Source: Bhargavaea massiliensis (GTDB lineage Bacteria > Bacillota > Bacilli > Bacillales_A > Planococcaceae). From it: a stretch of 64,000 nt of DNA. Below, piece by piece: positions 1-8,279 of the stretch. A program made the translations under genes and the position numbers. The stretch's first letter is position 1; each line of letters starts with the position of its first letter. Location: the NCBI RefSeq assembly GCF_018390575.1, contig NZ_JAHBCJ010000007.1, forward strand, positions 45,833 to 109,832. Reading direction: 5' to 3'. The notes below the pieces were generated by a model. The model saw nothing but the letters and a program-made list of their open reading frames with translations, was not told the origin of the DNA and made no database searches.

Positions 1-66
1 CAATTGCTCGGAGAATGTTGTTTTTCCGGCATCCACATGGGCGAGAATGCCGATTGTCATGTACAT
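1..66 (-). CDS. TetM-like translational GTPase, N-terminal fragment
   Basis: Only the first codons are in the window; the gene runs off the left edge on the minus strand. The readable protein begins MYMTIGILAHVDAGKTTFSE, which contains the G1/P-loop AHVDAGKTT typical of EF-G-like GTPases. The short N-terminus before the P-loop resembles ribosomal-protection proteins of the TetM/TetO family rather than EF-G. A purine-rich ribosome binding site (GAAGGA) lies just upstream. In-frame ATGs at 72, 66 and 60 are all possible starts; 66 has the best spacing. Whether this is a resistance gene or a housekeeping paralog cannot be told from the fragment. Confidence 0.65.
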   Translation of the reverse strand, partial: MYMTIGILAHVDAGKTTFSEQL

Positions 67-118
67 GTCCATTCCTTCTTCCTGGCCGGATTCTGCTCAA
101 TAGTATAGCAGAATCGTG

Positions 119-1198
119 TTAGCCTTGCGGTACGTCTGCCATTCGGATGCGGAATACATCCCCGCCTTTGACGTGCCGGAGCACCGGCATGTCTTCCTCG
201 ATCACGCGGCCGATGACATTCACTTTTTCATCCGCGGGCAGATCCCGCTTCATGATCTGTAACTCCCCCTGATAGCGTCCGTACAGGGAATTATCGATAG
301 TGACTGAACCGACAGGCCGTGTTGCCGTGTTGGCAGGCGTGATCGGTCGATCGCCGACATTTGTGTTCATGCGGGACTCTGCAGAGCGAATTACATCCCG
401 GGCGGCATCCAGCCGGTTTGTATGGTCGGTTCCGGGCAGGGCGGCTGCTGCATCTGGGAAAGCCGGTATGGCATTGAGAAGGAATACACCCTCCGCATGG
501 CTGCTGAACTGTTCAAGCGAGCGTTCACTCAATGATGGGTCGCCGATATAGATGTGGTCCACGCATCCGCTGTCCAGAAGGTCAAGATAGGCGGAAAAGG
601 ACGTACGGTCCCTGTGGTCTTCGAGGGTCGGGAGCCCTTTGAATAGAGGACCCCGCCGCTCACCGTCCCCGGGAACGAATGCCATGACTTTCAGGCCTTC
701 GCTTTGCAGCCAGCTGTTCCGCATCTGGAAATCCTCCACACCGAGTCCGGTTTCAGGCCTCGGATAGAAGTTATGCCATGCTTCAGCCGCAGAAAGACGG
801 AGGCCGCATTTCTTCAGTTTGCGGATCGTTTTTGCCGTCAGCGTACTGGCATTCAGGGCGACCGTCATCCGCTGTGACAGGGCGGCCGTTTCTTCTTCGC
901 TGATTCCGTAGTCCACCCGCAGTCCGGTCACTCCCCAGTCAAGCAGGCGGTCAGCCGTCCTGAAGGTGAGACCGAGATGGCCGAGTGAAGCCGGAGAGAT
1001 GTCTGCAGTCAGCTCCATTCCATAGGTTGCGGCGAGGTTGCCGAGCGTCCGGAGCCGTCCGGCGTATTGCCCCGGGTCCTCCTCCGGGATATGGAGAGAA
1101 GTGAAGATGCCACGGAAACCGGCGGCCCGTATCTTTCGGATATACGCTTCCTGCTTTTCAGCAGACGGTTCGTTCAGATAAACAGAGATTCCTAGCAT
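119..1198 (-). CDS. mupG: 6-phospho-N-acetylmuramidase MupG (DUF871 family)
   Basis: A 359-residue protein of the DUF871/MupG family: an N-terminal TIM-barrel and a small C-terminal beta domain. In Staphylococcus and Bacillus MupG hydrolyses MurNAc-6-phosphate-GlcNAc taken up during cell-wall recycling, giving MurNAc-6P and GlcNAc in the cytoplasm. Supporting features are the N-terminal LGISVYLNE strand, the early FTSLHIPEED motif and the length, which fits the family. An AAAGGA ribosome binding site precedes the ATG. It is the last gene of the minus-strand run murQ-murP-mupG, the same set as in the S. aureus mur operon, which makes the assignment strong. Confidence 0.88.
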   Translation of the reverse strand: MLGISVYLNEPSAEKQEAYIRKIRAAGFRGIFTSLHIPEEDPGQYAGRLRTLGNLAATYGMELTADISPASLGHLGLTFRTADRLLDWGVTGLRVDYGISEEETAALSQRMTVALNASTLTAKTIRKLKKCGLRLSAAEAWHNFYPRPETGLGVEDFQMRNSWLQSEGLKVMAFVPGDGERRGPLFKGLPTLEDHRDRTSFSAYLDLLDSGCVDHIYIGDPSLSERSLEQFSSHAEGVFLLNAIPAFPDAAAALPGTDHTNRLDAARDVIRSAESRMNTNVGDRPITPANTATRPVGSVTIDNSLYGRYQGELQIMKRDLPADEKVNVIGRVIEEDMPVLRHVKGGDVFRIRMADVPQG

Positions 1199-1232
1199 AA
1201 ACAGGTTCCTTTCTATGTGGAACTTAAGAAGA

Positions 1233-1278
1233 CAAAAGCAGGGGGAGAGGCCCTATGGCGGACGTTCTCCTCCTGCTT
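1233..1278 (-). terminator. Hairpin between murP and mupG
   Basis: A 12-base inverted repeat (1237-1248 with 1266-1277, one mismatch) forms a GC-rich hairpin on the minus-strand transcript and is followed by a short run of four U. It may partly terminate transcription and lower mupG expression, or protect the murQP mRNA 3' end. Confidence 0.4.
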
Positions 1279-1294
1279 CTATAAGGGACTATGA

Positions 1295-2659
1295 TCAGAA
1301 GCCTTCGTCCATTTCCTTCTTGAAGCCAAAGAAATACGTGAAAATGAATCCGGCCGTATAAGTGATGACAAGTCCGAAGAAATACATCAGATACTTGTTT
1401 TCCACGATCAGCGGAATGAGGGACAGTCCCGACACCCCGATGCCGCTCGCCGCCGTATGCATGATTGCCTGGTAGGCGCCGCCGACGGCAGCGCCCATGC
1501 AGGCGGTGATGAACGGCCGGCCGAGCGGGAGCGTCACCCCGTACAAGAGCGGTTCCCCGATGCCGAGGAAGCCTGCCGGAAGGCCGCCCTTGATGACATT
1601 CTTCAGGCGCTGGTTCCGGGACTTCACGAAAATGGCGATTGATGCTCCGACCTGGCCGGCCCCGGCCATGGCCAGGATCGGGAGGAGTGACGTTGCATTC
1701 ATGGAGTTGATCAGTTCCATATGGATTGGAGTAAGTCCGTGGTGAAGCCCGAGCATGACGAGCGGCAGGAAGAATCCGGCAAGCAGTCCTCCCGCAACGG
1801 GACCGCCGACTTCCAGGACGGCATGGATGCCGCTTGTGATGCCGTCAGACAAGACGCCCGCGGCCGGCATGACGGCCACAATCGTCAGCAGCCCGACGGA
1901 TAAAACCGTGAGGAGCGGCGTAACGATGATGTCCACGGCATTTGGTATGAACCGTCTGTAAAAGCGTTCAAAGACGACCATCAGCCAGGCGGCGAACATG
2001 GCTCCGAACAAGCCGCCGCGTCCGGGAAGCAAGTTTTCCCCGAACAGGACAATGTCCGCAAGGCCCGGGTGAATGGTAATAATACCCGCAATGGCCCCGA
2101 GGACCGGGGTTCCCCCGAACTCCTTCGCGGTGTTCCAGCCGACGACAATCGCCAGGTAACCGAAGATGCTCCCGCCGAGGAGAGTGAGGATCTGAATCCA
2201 CGTCTCTGTTTCAGACACTCCTGCGTTCTTCGCGAAACCGGCAATCCCGTTGATGATCCCGGAAGCGACCAGCCCCGGAATGAGCGGGATGAAGATGCTT
2301 CCGATTTTCCTGAGCAGGTTTTTGACGGGCGTGTTGTTTTTCTTTTTAAGCTCAGCCTTTTTCAGGCTGACGGTGTCGTCTTCATTGGCATCCACGGTTT
2401 CCCCCATCCGTATGCCGGTCATCTTCGTGATGTGGTCGGACACTTTGTTGACGGTGCCCGGGCCGACGACGACCTGAAGCGTTTCGTCCTCGATGACCCC
2501 CATGACTCCGTCGATGTTTTTCAATGCCTGGATATCTGCTTTGCTGTCATTTTTCAGATCCAGCCGGACACGGGTCATGCAGTGGGTGAAGGAGCGAATG
2601 TTGTCCCCGCCGCCAATATGGTCCAGGATCCCCCTTGCGAGCTTTTCTTCTTTTTTCAT
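1295..2659 (-). CDS. murP: PTS MurNAc transporter EIIBC (MurP)
   Basis: PTS permease with an N-terminal EIIB domain (about residues 1-80) and a multi-pass EIIC domain. The EIIB phosphorylation cysteine lies in the motif THCMTRVRL. There is no EIIA domain, so a glucose-type EIIA encoded elsewhere must supply phosphate, as for other MurP proteins. It imports MurNAc, or the MurNAc-GlcNAc disaccharide, as the 6-phosphate. Two ATGs are adjacent (2662 and 2659). GGAGG is 4 bases from the first and 7 from the second, so the second is preferred. It lies 15 bases after murQ and shares its transcript. Confidence 0.88.
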   Translation of the reverse strand: MKKEEKLARGILDHIGGGDNIRSFTHCMTRVRLDLKNDSKADIQALKNIDGVMGVIEDETLQVVVGPGTVNKVSDHITKMTGIRMGETVDANEDDTVSLKKAELKKKNNTPVKNLLRKIGSIFIPLIPGLVASGIINGIAGFAKNAGVSETETWIQILTLLGGSIFGYLAIVVGWNTAKEFGGTPVLGAIAGIITIHPGLADIVLFGENLLPGRGGLFGAMFAAWLMVVFERFYRRFIPNAVDIIVTPLLTVLSVGLLTIVAVMPAAGVLSDGITSGIHAVLEVGGPVAGGLLAGFFLPLVMLGLHHGLTPIHMELINSMNATSLLPILAMAGAGQVGASIAIFVKSRNQRLKNVIKGGLPAGFLGIGEPLLYGVTLPLGRPFITACMGAAVGGAYQAIMHTAASGIGVSGLSLIPLIVENKYLMYFFGLVITYTAGFIFTYFFGFKKEMDEGF

Positions 2660-2674
2660 CATTTCCCCTCCAGA

Positions 2675-3562
2675 TTATCTCTGAGTTTCCCTGATAAACC
2701 CCTTCGCTTCCTTTAGCCGTGCATGTGCTTCCTCGAGCGTGCAGCCGAGGAGCAGCATGACGATGGCCGGCTTCACCTGCTCACCGGCTTTTTGGTAGGC
2801 TTCCTCCGCCGTTTCAAAGTCCACGCCGGCTGCTTCCATGATGATGTGTTTGGCACGTTTGACGAGCTTTTCATTGGTGGGCTGCACGTCGACCATCAGG
2901 TTTCCGTAAACTTTTCCGATTCCCGTCATCGCGATGGTGGAAATCATGTTCAGCACCAGCTTCTGGGCAGTGCCGGCTTTGAGACGGGTCGAGCCGGTGA
3001 TGACTTCTGGCCCGGTCACGACTTCGATGGCCACGTCGGCGACGCGTCCGATTTGGGAGCCGCTGTTGTTGCTGAGTGCCACGGTTTTCGCACCCGATTC
3101 CTTTGCCCGGTTCAGCACGCCGATAACGTAAGGCGTGCGGCCGCTTGCGGCGATTCCGACGACGACATCATCCCGGCCTACGGATAGGGAGGCGATGTCT
3201 TCGGCGCCCTGTTCCGCGTCGTCTTCGGCCCCTTCGATGGCCGTCGTGATCGCCTGTTCACCGCCGGCGATCAGACCGCGGACCATGCCCGGTTCCACAC
3301 CGAAAGTCGGCGGGCACTCGGAAGCATCGAGAATGCCGAGCCTGCCGCTTGTCCCGGCACCGGCATAAATCAGGCGGCCGCCTTTTTGGAATGCTTGGAT
3401 CACGAGGCTGACAGCGTTTTCAATTGAATCGATCTCTTTCCGGATGGCTTCCGGAATCCCGGCATCCTCTTCGACCATGAGCAGCAGGCGCTCCCTGACC
3501 GGAAGTGTATCGATGTTCATGCTCCTCGGATTTCTTGATTCTGTCGTGAGTTTTTCCAGCAT
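2675..3562 (-). CDS. murQ: N-acetylmuramic acid 6-phosphate etherase (MurQ)
   Basis: SIS-fold lyase that cleaves the lactyl ether of MurNAc-6P to GlcNAc-6P and D-lactate. Visible family motifs are LTTESRNPRS near the N-terminus, GAGTSGRLGILDASECPPTF in the active site and TGIGKVYGNLMVDVQ. A longer frame starts at 3595. The start at 3562 is preferred because AGGTG lies 6 bases upstream, and the predicted transcription start is close to 3595, which would leave no leader for the longer form. First gene of the murQ-murP-mupG operon. Confidence 0.92.
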   Translation of the reverse strand: MLEKLTTESRNPRSMNIDTLPVRERLLLMVEEDAGIPEAIRKEIDSIENAVSLVIQAFQKGGRLIYAGAGTSGRLGILDASECPPTFGVEPGMVRGLIAGGEQAITTAIEGAEDDAEQGAEDIASLSVGRDDVVVGIAASGRTPYVIGVLNRAKESGAKTVALSNNSGSQIGRVADVAIEVVTGPEVITGSTRLKAGTAQKLVLNMISTIAMTGIGKVYGNLMVDVQPTNEKLVKRAKHIIMEAAGVDFETAEEAYQKAGEQVKPAIVMLLLGCTLEEAHARLKEAKGFIRETQR

Positions 3563-3578
3563 GTCTTCACCTACTGTT

Positions 3579-3595
3579 ATGAAATTATGTTTCAT
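3579..3595. promoter_or_regulatory. Candidate MurR operator palindrome
   Basis: Perfect inverted repeat ATGAAA-N5-TTTCAT around the predicted start of murQ transcription, 7 bases beyond the -10 box. RpiR-family regulators such as MurR bind short palindromes of this kind, and murR is the next gene. The link to MurR is inferred. Confidence 0.55.
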
Positions 3596-3601
3596 GAATT
3601 C

Positions 3602-3629
3602 ATTCTATTAAAAAGAAATTAATTGTCAA
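3602..3629 (-). promoter_or_regulatory. Sigma-A promoter of murQ-murP-mupG
   Basis: On the minus strand a perfect -35 TTGACA (3624-3629) and a -10 TAGAAT (3602-3607) are separated by 16 bases. The predicted start of transcription falls on the palindrome just downstream. Confidence 0.75.
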
Positions 3630-3658
3630 TATGGAGAATATTTTTTCTTCATCTGTCG

Positions 3659-3701
3659 AAAAAACCGGCAGGAAAGGCCTGATCGCCAATTCCTTGCCGG
3701 T
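3659..3701 (-). terminator. Terminator of murR
   Basis: Inverted repeat ACCGGCA(A)GGAA / TTCCTGCCGGT with a single bulge, followed on the minus strand by six U. It directly follows the murR stop and separates murR from the murQ promoter. Confidence 0.8.
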
Positions 3702-3703
3702 GA

Positions 3704-4552
3704 TTATCTGCGTAGGCGGAGGACTTCGTTCCGGGCCTCGTGATACTGATCGATGACGGATTCGCCGATTGCGTGAAAAAGGCTGAGATAGAGGGCGTCG
3801 ATAATGGTCAGCTGGGTCATCCGGGAGGAGATGCTGCCGATCCGGTGGTCCTGCTCCACGACCGGCGTGCACAGCCGGATATCCGCCTCTCTATAGAGAG
3901 GGGACTTGTCCAGGTTGGTGATGGCAATGACTGTGGCCCCTTTGGATTGCGCGAAGCGCGCAAGCTCCAGCACGTCTTTGGTTTTTCCGGAGTTGCTGAT
4001 TGCGAAAAACACGGAGCGCCCGTCCAGGTAGGGAATTGCGGACAGCATGAAGTGAAAGTCATGATGGCTCTGGCAAGAGTAACCGAGCTTCGTGAACTTA
4101 TAATAGGCGTCCGTTGCGGCCGTTGCCGAACCGCCCACGCCGTAGAACAGGAGCCGGCCCGCGTCTTTCAGGATGCTGACGGCTTTTTCGAATTCTTTGC
4201 GGTCGAGGGACGAAGGGATGGCCTCGATGGCCGACTTGTTGACGTGGGTGACCTTCCGGAACAGATCGTACGGCGTGTCCTGATGATGCAGTATATCGAA
4301 ATCCGTCAAATTCATGCCGGTAAGCGTCAGGTCCTTGACGAGTTCCAGCTTGAAGGACTTGAAACTGCCGATGCCGATTGATTTACAGAAGCGGACGACA
4401 CTTGATTCGCTGACTCCGCTGTTTTTGGACAGGTCCCGTGTCGTCATGTTGGGCACCAGGTCGGGATGCTTCAGGATGTACTCCCCGATGGCCCGCTCGG
4501 CGTCTGACAAACTGGTGAGGCTTTGTTCGATACGGTTAAGAAGTGAGCTCAT
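3704..4552 (-). CDS. murR: MurR/RpiR-family transcriptional regulator
   Basis: A 282-residue regulator with an N-terminal HTH of the RpiR type (about residues 1-75, including SGVSESSVVRFCKSIG) and a C-terminal sugar-phosphate-binding SIS domain (about 120-260, with LLFYGVGGSATAA and FAISNSGKTKDVLE). MurR proteins normally repress MurNAc catabolic genes and are released by MurNAc-6P. The gene is transcribed on its own, with its own terminator, directly upstream of murQ. GGAAGG lies 8 bases before the ATG. Confidence 0.88.
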   Translation of the reverse strand: MSSLLNRIEQSLTSLSDAERAIGEYILKHPDLVPNMTTRDLSKNSGVSESSVVRFCKSIGIGSFKSFKLELVKDLTLTGMNLTDFDILHHQDTPYDLFRKVTHVNKSAIEAIPSSLDRKEFEKAVSILKDAGRLLFYGVGGSATAATDAYYKFTKLGYSCQSHHDFHFMLSAIPYLDGRSVFFAISNSGKTKDVLELARFAQSKGATVIAITNLDKSPLYREADIRLCTPVVEQDHRIGSISSRMTQLTIIDALYLSLFHAIGESVIDQYHEARNEVLRLRR

Positions 4553-4619
4553 GGTCAGGTCCTTCCTTGTGCTGGGATGGTCTGCCAGCCGGATATGGCT
4601 GGCCGGCGTGATTGCGTCC

Positions 4620-4628
4620 AGTATATCA
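4620..4628 (-). promoter_or_regulatory. Extended -10 element upstream of murR
   Basis: TGATATACT on the minus strand is an extended -10 (TGn plus TATACT). No good -35 is visible 17 bases upstream, as is common for extended -10 promoters. About 60 bases of leader would precede murR. Confidence 0.45.
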
Positions 4629-4684
4629 GACAGCGGGCAACCCGCCTCTGGTAAAATGAATGAGGAAGCGGAGAGCCTCCAAGG

Positions 4685-4828
4685 TTTGTATGCGAATCCC
4701 GGAATTTGCGTGCGAAAAGTGGAAGGCTTTCCGTGTTTGCGTACGAATTATAGAAGTTCGCGTGTGAAAGTGGAGCGCTGTCCGTGTTCGCTTACGAATC
4801 CCAGAAGTTTGCGTGCGAAAAGTGGAAG
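4685..4828. repeat. Intergenic short-period repeat array A
   Basis: Six degenerate copies of the core TTTGCGTGCGAA (also TTCGCTTACGAA and similar) begin at 4685, 4705, 4736, 4757, 4787 and 4808. Spacings are 20, 31, 21, 30 and 21, so pairs of cores form a composite unit of about 51 bases. The array sits between the divergent genes murR and the pseudouridine synthase and has no coding potential. With the murR -10 region it accounts for most of the 331-base gap. Confidence 0.8.
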
Positions 4829-4883
4829 AGGGCTGATCCTCACGATAATTCCTCTCAGATCAATTTAAAAGGAGCTGACGATA

Positions 4884-5561
4884 ATGAATATCCCAATACT
4901 TTTTGAAGACAATCATCTGCTGATCGTGGAAAAGCCGGTGAACATGCCCGTCCAGGAGGACCGGACGGGAGACAAGGACCTGTTGACGGCCCTGAAGGAA
5001 ATGATCAAGGACCGCGACAACAAGCCCGGCAATGTTTACCTCGGCCTTGTCCACCGGCTGGACAGGCCTGTCGGAGGGTCGATCGTCTTCGCAAAAACAT
5101 CCAAGGCGGCATCGCGCCTGTCTGATGCACTCCGTCGCCGTGACATGGACCGGGAGTATATCGCGGTTGTCCGCGGCACTCCTCAAAAAGAAAAGGGCCG
5201 CCTTGAGCATCATTTGCTCAAGGATAAAAAAGAGAACAAGGTGTCTGTTGTGAAACCAGGTGTGAAAGACGCAAAAAAAGCGGTGCTGGACTACGAAGTT
5301 CTCGGACGGAAGGGGGACCTGACCCTTGTCTCCGTGCGTTTGGAGACCGGCCGCCCCCACCAGATCCGCGTCCAGCTGTCTTCGGTCGGCTGTCCGCTCT
5401 ACGGAGACCAGAAATACGGGGCTTCCGTCAACCGCCCTGGACAGCAAATCGCACTTTGGTCAAAGGCTCTTGCCTTTACCCATCCTGTGAAAAAGGAGCC
5501 GCTGTTTGTCACGAGTCTGCCGCCGGAAACGGAGCCGTGGAGCTACTGGGAACTTTCCTGA
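4884..5561 (+). CDS. RluA-family 23S rRNA/tRNA pseudouridine synthase
   Basis: A 225-residue enzyme of the RluA superfamily, which isomerises uridine to pseudouridine in structured RNA. The catalytic aspartate is Asp60 in VHRLDRPVGG, and the C-terminal substrate motif GRPHQIRVQL is intact. No S4 RNA-binding domain precedes the catalytic domain, so this is a short single-domain form like several Firmicute paralogs. The RNA target cannot be deduced. AAAGGAG precedes the ATG. It appears to be a single-gene unit. Confidence 0.88.
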   Translation: MNIPILFEDNHLLIVEKPVNMPVQEDRTGDKDLLTALKEMIKDRDNKPGNVYLGLVHRLDRPVGGSIVFAKTSKAASRLSDALRRRDMDREYIAVVRGTPQKEKGRLEHHLLKDKKENKVSVVKPGVKDAKKAVLDYEVLGRKGDLTLVSVRLETGRPHQIRVQLSSVGCPLYGDQKYGASVNRPGQQIALWSKALAFTHPVKKEPLFVTSLPPETEPWSYWELS

Positions 5562-5678
5562 ATCGGAAGGAAGTACATCCGAGCCGTCAGTCTTTTTCGG
5601 AGCGGCGCCGTCAAAGTGGCAGAGCGCTATGATGTCCGGCTATGATAGGAAGAACCGGATTTAAAGGGGAAAACTTCA

Positions 5679-6851
5679 ATGAAGAAAAACATCATGCTTA
5701 CGACGGTGCTCATCAACCTGTTCATCGCCTTTATGGGCATCGGACTGGTCATTCCGGTGCTGCCCGCCCTGATCAACGAGCTGGGCCTGAGCGGATCGGC
5801 CGCCGCCAACCTTGTTGCAGCGTTTGCTCTTACCCAACTGATCGTATCACCGATCGCAGGGAAATGGACGGACAGATACGGACGCAAGCGGATGATCGTG
5901 ATCGGTCTGATTTTGTTCAGCTTGTCCGAGCTTCTGTTCGGGCTTGCACAGTCCATCTCGCTTTTGTTTGTTTCCCGGCTGCTTGGAGGAGTCAGCGCGG
6001 CATTCATCATGCCGGCCGTCACGGCATTTATCGCCGATATCACGACGATCGAAGAACGGCCGAAGGCGCTTGGTTACATGTCTGCCGCCATCTCGACCGG
6101 ATTCATCGTCGGGCCCGGATTCGGAGGATTCCTGGCTGAAATCGGGACGCGCATCCCCTTCTTCGCCGCATTCGGCCTGGCATTTATAGCAGCGATGTTC
6201 TCCCTGTTCGCGCTCCGAGAGCCTCACCGGCAGGAGACGGAAGCGGAAGAGATGGTGCCCGGTGCGACCGGTATCCGCAAAATATTCGCACCTGTATTTT
6301 TCATCGCATTCGTCATCATTTTCATCCTGTCATTCGGGCTGGCGGCATTCGAGTCGCTGTTTGCGCTTTATACCGACCATAAATACGGCTTCACTCCAAA
6401 GGACATTGCCATCATGGTCACGGGCGGCGGCATTGTCGGAGCGGTCGCGCAGATCTTCCTGTTCGACCGGCTGAACAAATGGCTCGGCGAAATCCGGCTG
6501 ATCCGGTGGTGCCTCATCGTCTCGGCGGTCCTGGTTTACTGTGTGACGCTGGTCAGCTCGTACTTCATGATTTTGCTTGTGACGATGACCGTGTTTGTCG
6601 GCTTCGACCTCGTGCGGCCGGCAGTCACAACCTATCTGTCGAAAGTGGCAGGGAATGAGCAAGGCTTTGCCGGCGGCATGAACTCGATGTTTACAAGCCT
6701 CGGCAACGTGTTCGGCCCGGTGATCGGGGGCATCCTCTTTGATATTCAGCTGGACTATCCGTTTTACTTTGCGACTGCCACGCTGGCTGCAGGCGTGATC
6801 TTGTCTTATGTCTGGAAGAAACCGAAAATGTTTGCCGCAGGCACGTCTTGA
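5679..6851 (+). CDS. MFS multidrug efflux transporter, NorA/Bmr-like
   Basis: A 390-residue 12-helix major facilitator protein. The N-terminal LFIAFMGIGLVIPVLPALI is close to NorA/Bmr/Blt. The MFS motif A (GKWTDRYGRKRM) and the antiporter motif C (SAAISTGFIVGPGFGGFL) are present, so it should be a proton/drug antiporter in the cytoplasmic membrane. AAAGGGG precedes the ATG. No linked regulator gene is present; the next gene is a symporter with its own promoter. Confidence 0.85.
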   Translation: MKKNIMLTTVLINLFIAFMGIGLVIPVLPALINELGLSGSAAANLVAAFALTQLIVSPIAGKWTDRYGRKRMIVIGLILFSLSELLFGLAQSISLLFVSRLLGGVSAAFIMPAVTAFIADITTIEERPKALGYMSAAISTGFIVGPGFGGFLAEIGTRIPFFAAFGLAFIAAMFSLFALREPHRQETEAEEMVPGATGIRKIFAPVFFIAFVIIFILSFGLAAFESLFALYTDHKYGFTPKDIAIMVTGGGIVGAVAQIFLFDRLNKWLGEIRLIRWCLIVSAVLVYCVTLVSSYFMILLVTMTVFVGFDLVRPAVTTYLSKVAGNEQGFAGGMNSMFTSLGNVFGPVIGGILFDIQLDYPFYFATATLAAGVILSYVWKKPKMFAAGTS

Positions 6852-6866
6852 ACGGGCCTGTTTTTT
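6838..6866 (+). terminator. Weak terminator after the NorA-like gene
   Basis: A 5-bp stem (CAGGC/GCCTG) overlapping the stop codon, followed by six T. Weak stem but good U-run. Confidence 0.45.
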
Positions 6867-6877
6867 ATAAACATAGT

Positions 6878-6906
6878 TTGACATTTTAGGACTTTACAGA
6901 TAATAT
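6878..6906 (+). promoter_or_regulatory. Sigma-A promoter of the amino-acid symporter gene
   Basis: Consensus -35 TTGACA (6878-6883) and -10 TAATAT (6901-6906) with the ideal 17-base spacer. Confidence 0.85.
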
Positions 6907-6909
6907 TGT

Positions 6910-6923
6910 AGAAAGCGCTTTCA
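6910..6923 (+). promoter_or_regulatory. Candidate cre site (CcpA)
   Basis: AGAAAGCGCTTTCA matches the catabolite-responsive element with one mismatch at the first base. It lies 3 bases after the -10, where bound CcpA would block initiation, so glucose repression of the symporter gene is likely. Confidence 0.6.
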
Positions 6924-6968
6924 TTAATGTTGTGAAATGAGAATAAACTGGATCAAGGAGGGATCAAT

Positions 6969-8222
6969 ATGAAACTGGCACGAAATATCATCATTGCCCT
7001 GATTGCCGGTGTCATCGTCGGTCTTGCACTTAACTTGTTCGCTCCGAATGTGTTTGGTCCGGTAGACACGTACTTGTTCGGTCCGCTTGGTACCATCTTC
7101 CTGAACCTGATGAAGATGCTCGTTGTTCCTGTCGTGTTTGTCGCAATCGCGCTTGGAACCGCGGGAATCGGTGATCCAAAGAAACTGGGCCGGATCGGCG
7201 GAAAGACACTCGGATTTTTCCTGATCACGACTGCTGTGGCTATCGTGATTGCCCTGGCCTTGGCGCTTGTCCTGAAACCTGGATTGGCGGGTGACTTCGA
7301 CACGGCCGGCATCAGCTATGAGGCCCAGGAAGCGCCGCCTGTCATGGATACGCTTCTCGGCATCATCCCGACCAACCCGATCGCAGCGATGGCTGAAGGG
7401 AACATGCTCCAGCTGATCTTCTTCTCGGCATTGGTCGGTTTCGGCATCGCCATGCTCGGCAAAAAAGTGGAGCGGGTCACGGAAGTGCTTGAACAAGCCA
7501 ATGAGCTGATCATGTACCTTATCACGTTTGTCATGAAGTTTGCGCCTTACGGGGCATTTGGCCTGATCGCGTCCGCGGTCGGAAGCCAGGGCTTCGATGC
7601 CATCCAGGCGATGGGGATGTACATGGGAGTGGTCCTTGGTGCGCTGCTGATCCACACTCTGGTCGTGTACGGAGGCGCAGTTTCCCTGATGGGTAAACGG
7701 AGCCCGGTCTGGTTCTTCAAGAATTTCTTCCCGGCTCAGGTTGTGGCGTTCAGTACGGCAAGTTCTGCTGCCACGCTCCCGGTATCCATGAAGACGGCGC
7801 AGGAGCGGCTGAAGGTACCGGAGTCAATCAGTTCCTTTACCCAGTCGCTCGGAGCCACGATCAACATGGACGGCACTGCGATCATGCAGGGGGCTGCGGT
7901 GGTCTTTATCGCCCAGGCGTACGGCATTGACCTGTCGATGGGCGCTCTTCTGACGGTTGTGCTGACCGCGGTGCTTGCGAGCATCGGGACGGCAGCGGTG
8001 CCGGGTGCCGGCCTCATTATGCTGGCGATGGTCCTGACGTCTGTCGGCCTGCCGGTTGAAGGAATCGCGCTTGTCCTCGGGGTCGACCGTCTGCTCGATA
8101 TGGTGCGCACAGCCGTCAACATCACTGGAGACGCCGCCGCCGCGGTCGTCATCTCCCAGTCGGAAGGCGTGCTCGGCGAGCCGGACGCGGAGGGCGTTCC
8201 GGCCGAAACAGAAACAGCCTGA
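6969..8222 (+). CDS. Dicarboxylate/amino acid:cation symporter (DAACS family)
   Basis: A 417-residue glutamate-transporter homolog of the GltT/GltP/DctP type. It should import glutamate, aspartate or C4-dicarboxylates with Na+ or H+. The HP1 motif STASSAATLP and the TM7 ligand motif NMDGTA are intact, as is the C-terminal VDRLLDMVRTAVNITGD motif with the substrate-contacting Asp and Arg. AAGGAGG precedes the ATG. The promoter and overlapping cre site suggest carbon control. Substrate choice among glutamate, aspartate and dicarboxylates is not decidable by eye. Confidence 0.88.
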   Translation: MKLARNIIIALIAGVIVGLALNLFAPNVFGPVDTYLFGPLGTIFLNLMKMLVVPVVFVAIALGTAGIGDPKKLGRIGGKTLGFFLITTAVAIVIALALALVLKPGLAGDFDTAGISYEAQEAPPVMDTLLGIIPTNPIAAMAEGNMLQLIFFSALVGFGIAMLGKKVERVTEVLEQANELIMYLITFVMKFAPYGAFGLIASAVGSQGFDAIQAMGMYMGVVLGALLIHTLVVYGGAVSLMGKRSPVWFFKNFFPAQVVAFSTASSAATLPVSMKTAQERLKVPESISSFTQSLGATINMDGTAIMQGAAVVFIAQAYGIDLSMGALLTVVLTAVLASIGTAAVPGAGLIMLAMVLTSVGLPVEGIALVLGVDRLLDMVRTAVNITGDAAAAVVISQSEGVLGEPDAEGVPAETETA

Positions 8223-8233
8223 TCATGAACGAT

Positions 8234-8279
8234 GAAAAAACCGCAGTAGCCTTCTTAACCAGGCCGCTGCGGTTTTTCA
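8234..8279. terminator. Bidirectional terminator between symporter and protease genes
   Basis: Inverted repeat GAAAAAACCGCAG / CTGCGGTTTTTC with A- and T-runs on opposite sides, serving the converging symporter (+) and protease (-) genes. Confidence 0.8.

Noticed and set aside
2069..2716. Long plus-strand open frame opposite murP/murQ
   Set aside because: Typical shadow of high-GC coding on the other strand; composition rich in Arg, His and Asp, no ribosome binding site and overlap with two clear genes.
3563..3595. murQ start at the upstream ATG
   Set aside because: It lies on the predicted transcription start and inside the operator palindrome, with no ribosome binding site; AGGTG supports 3562.
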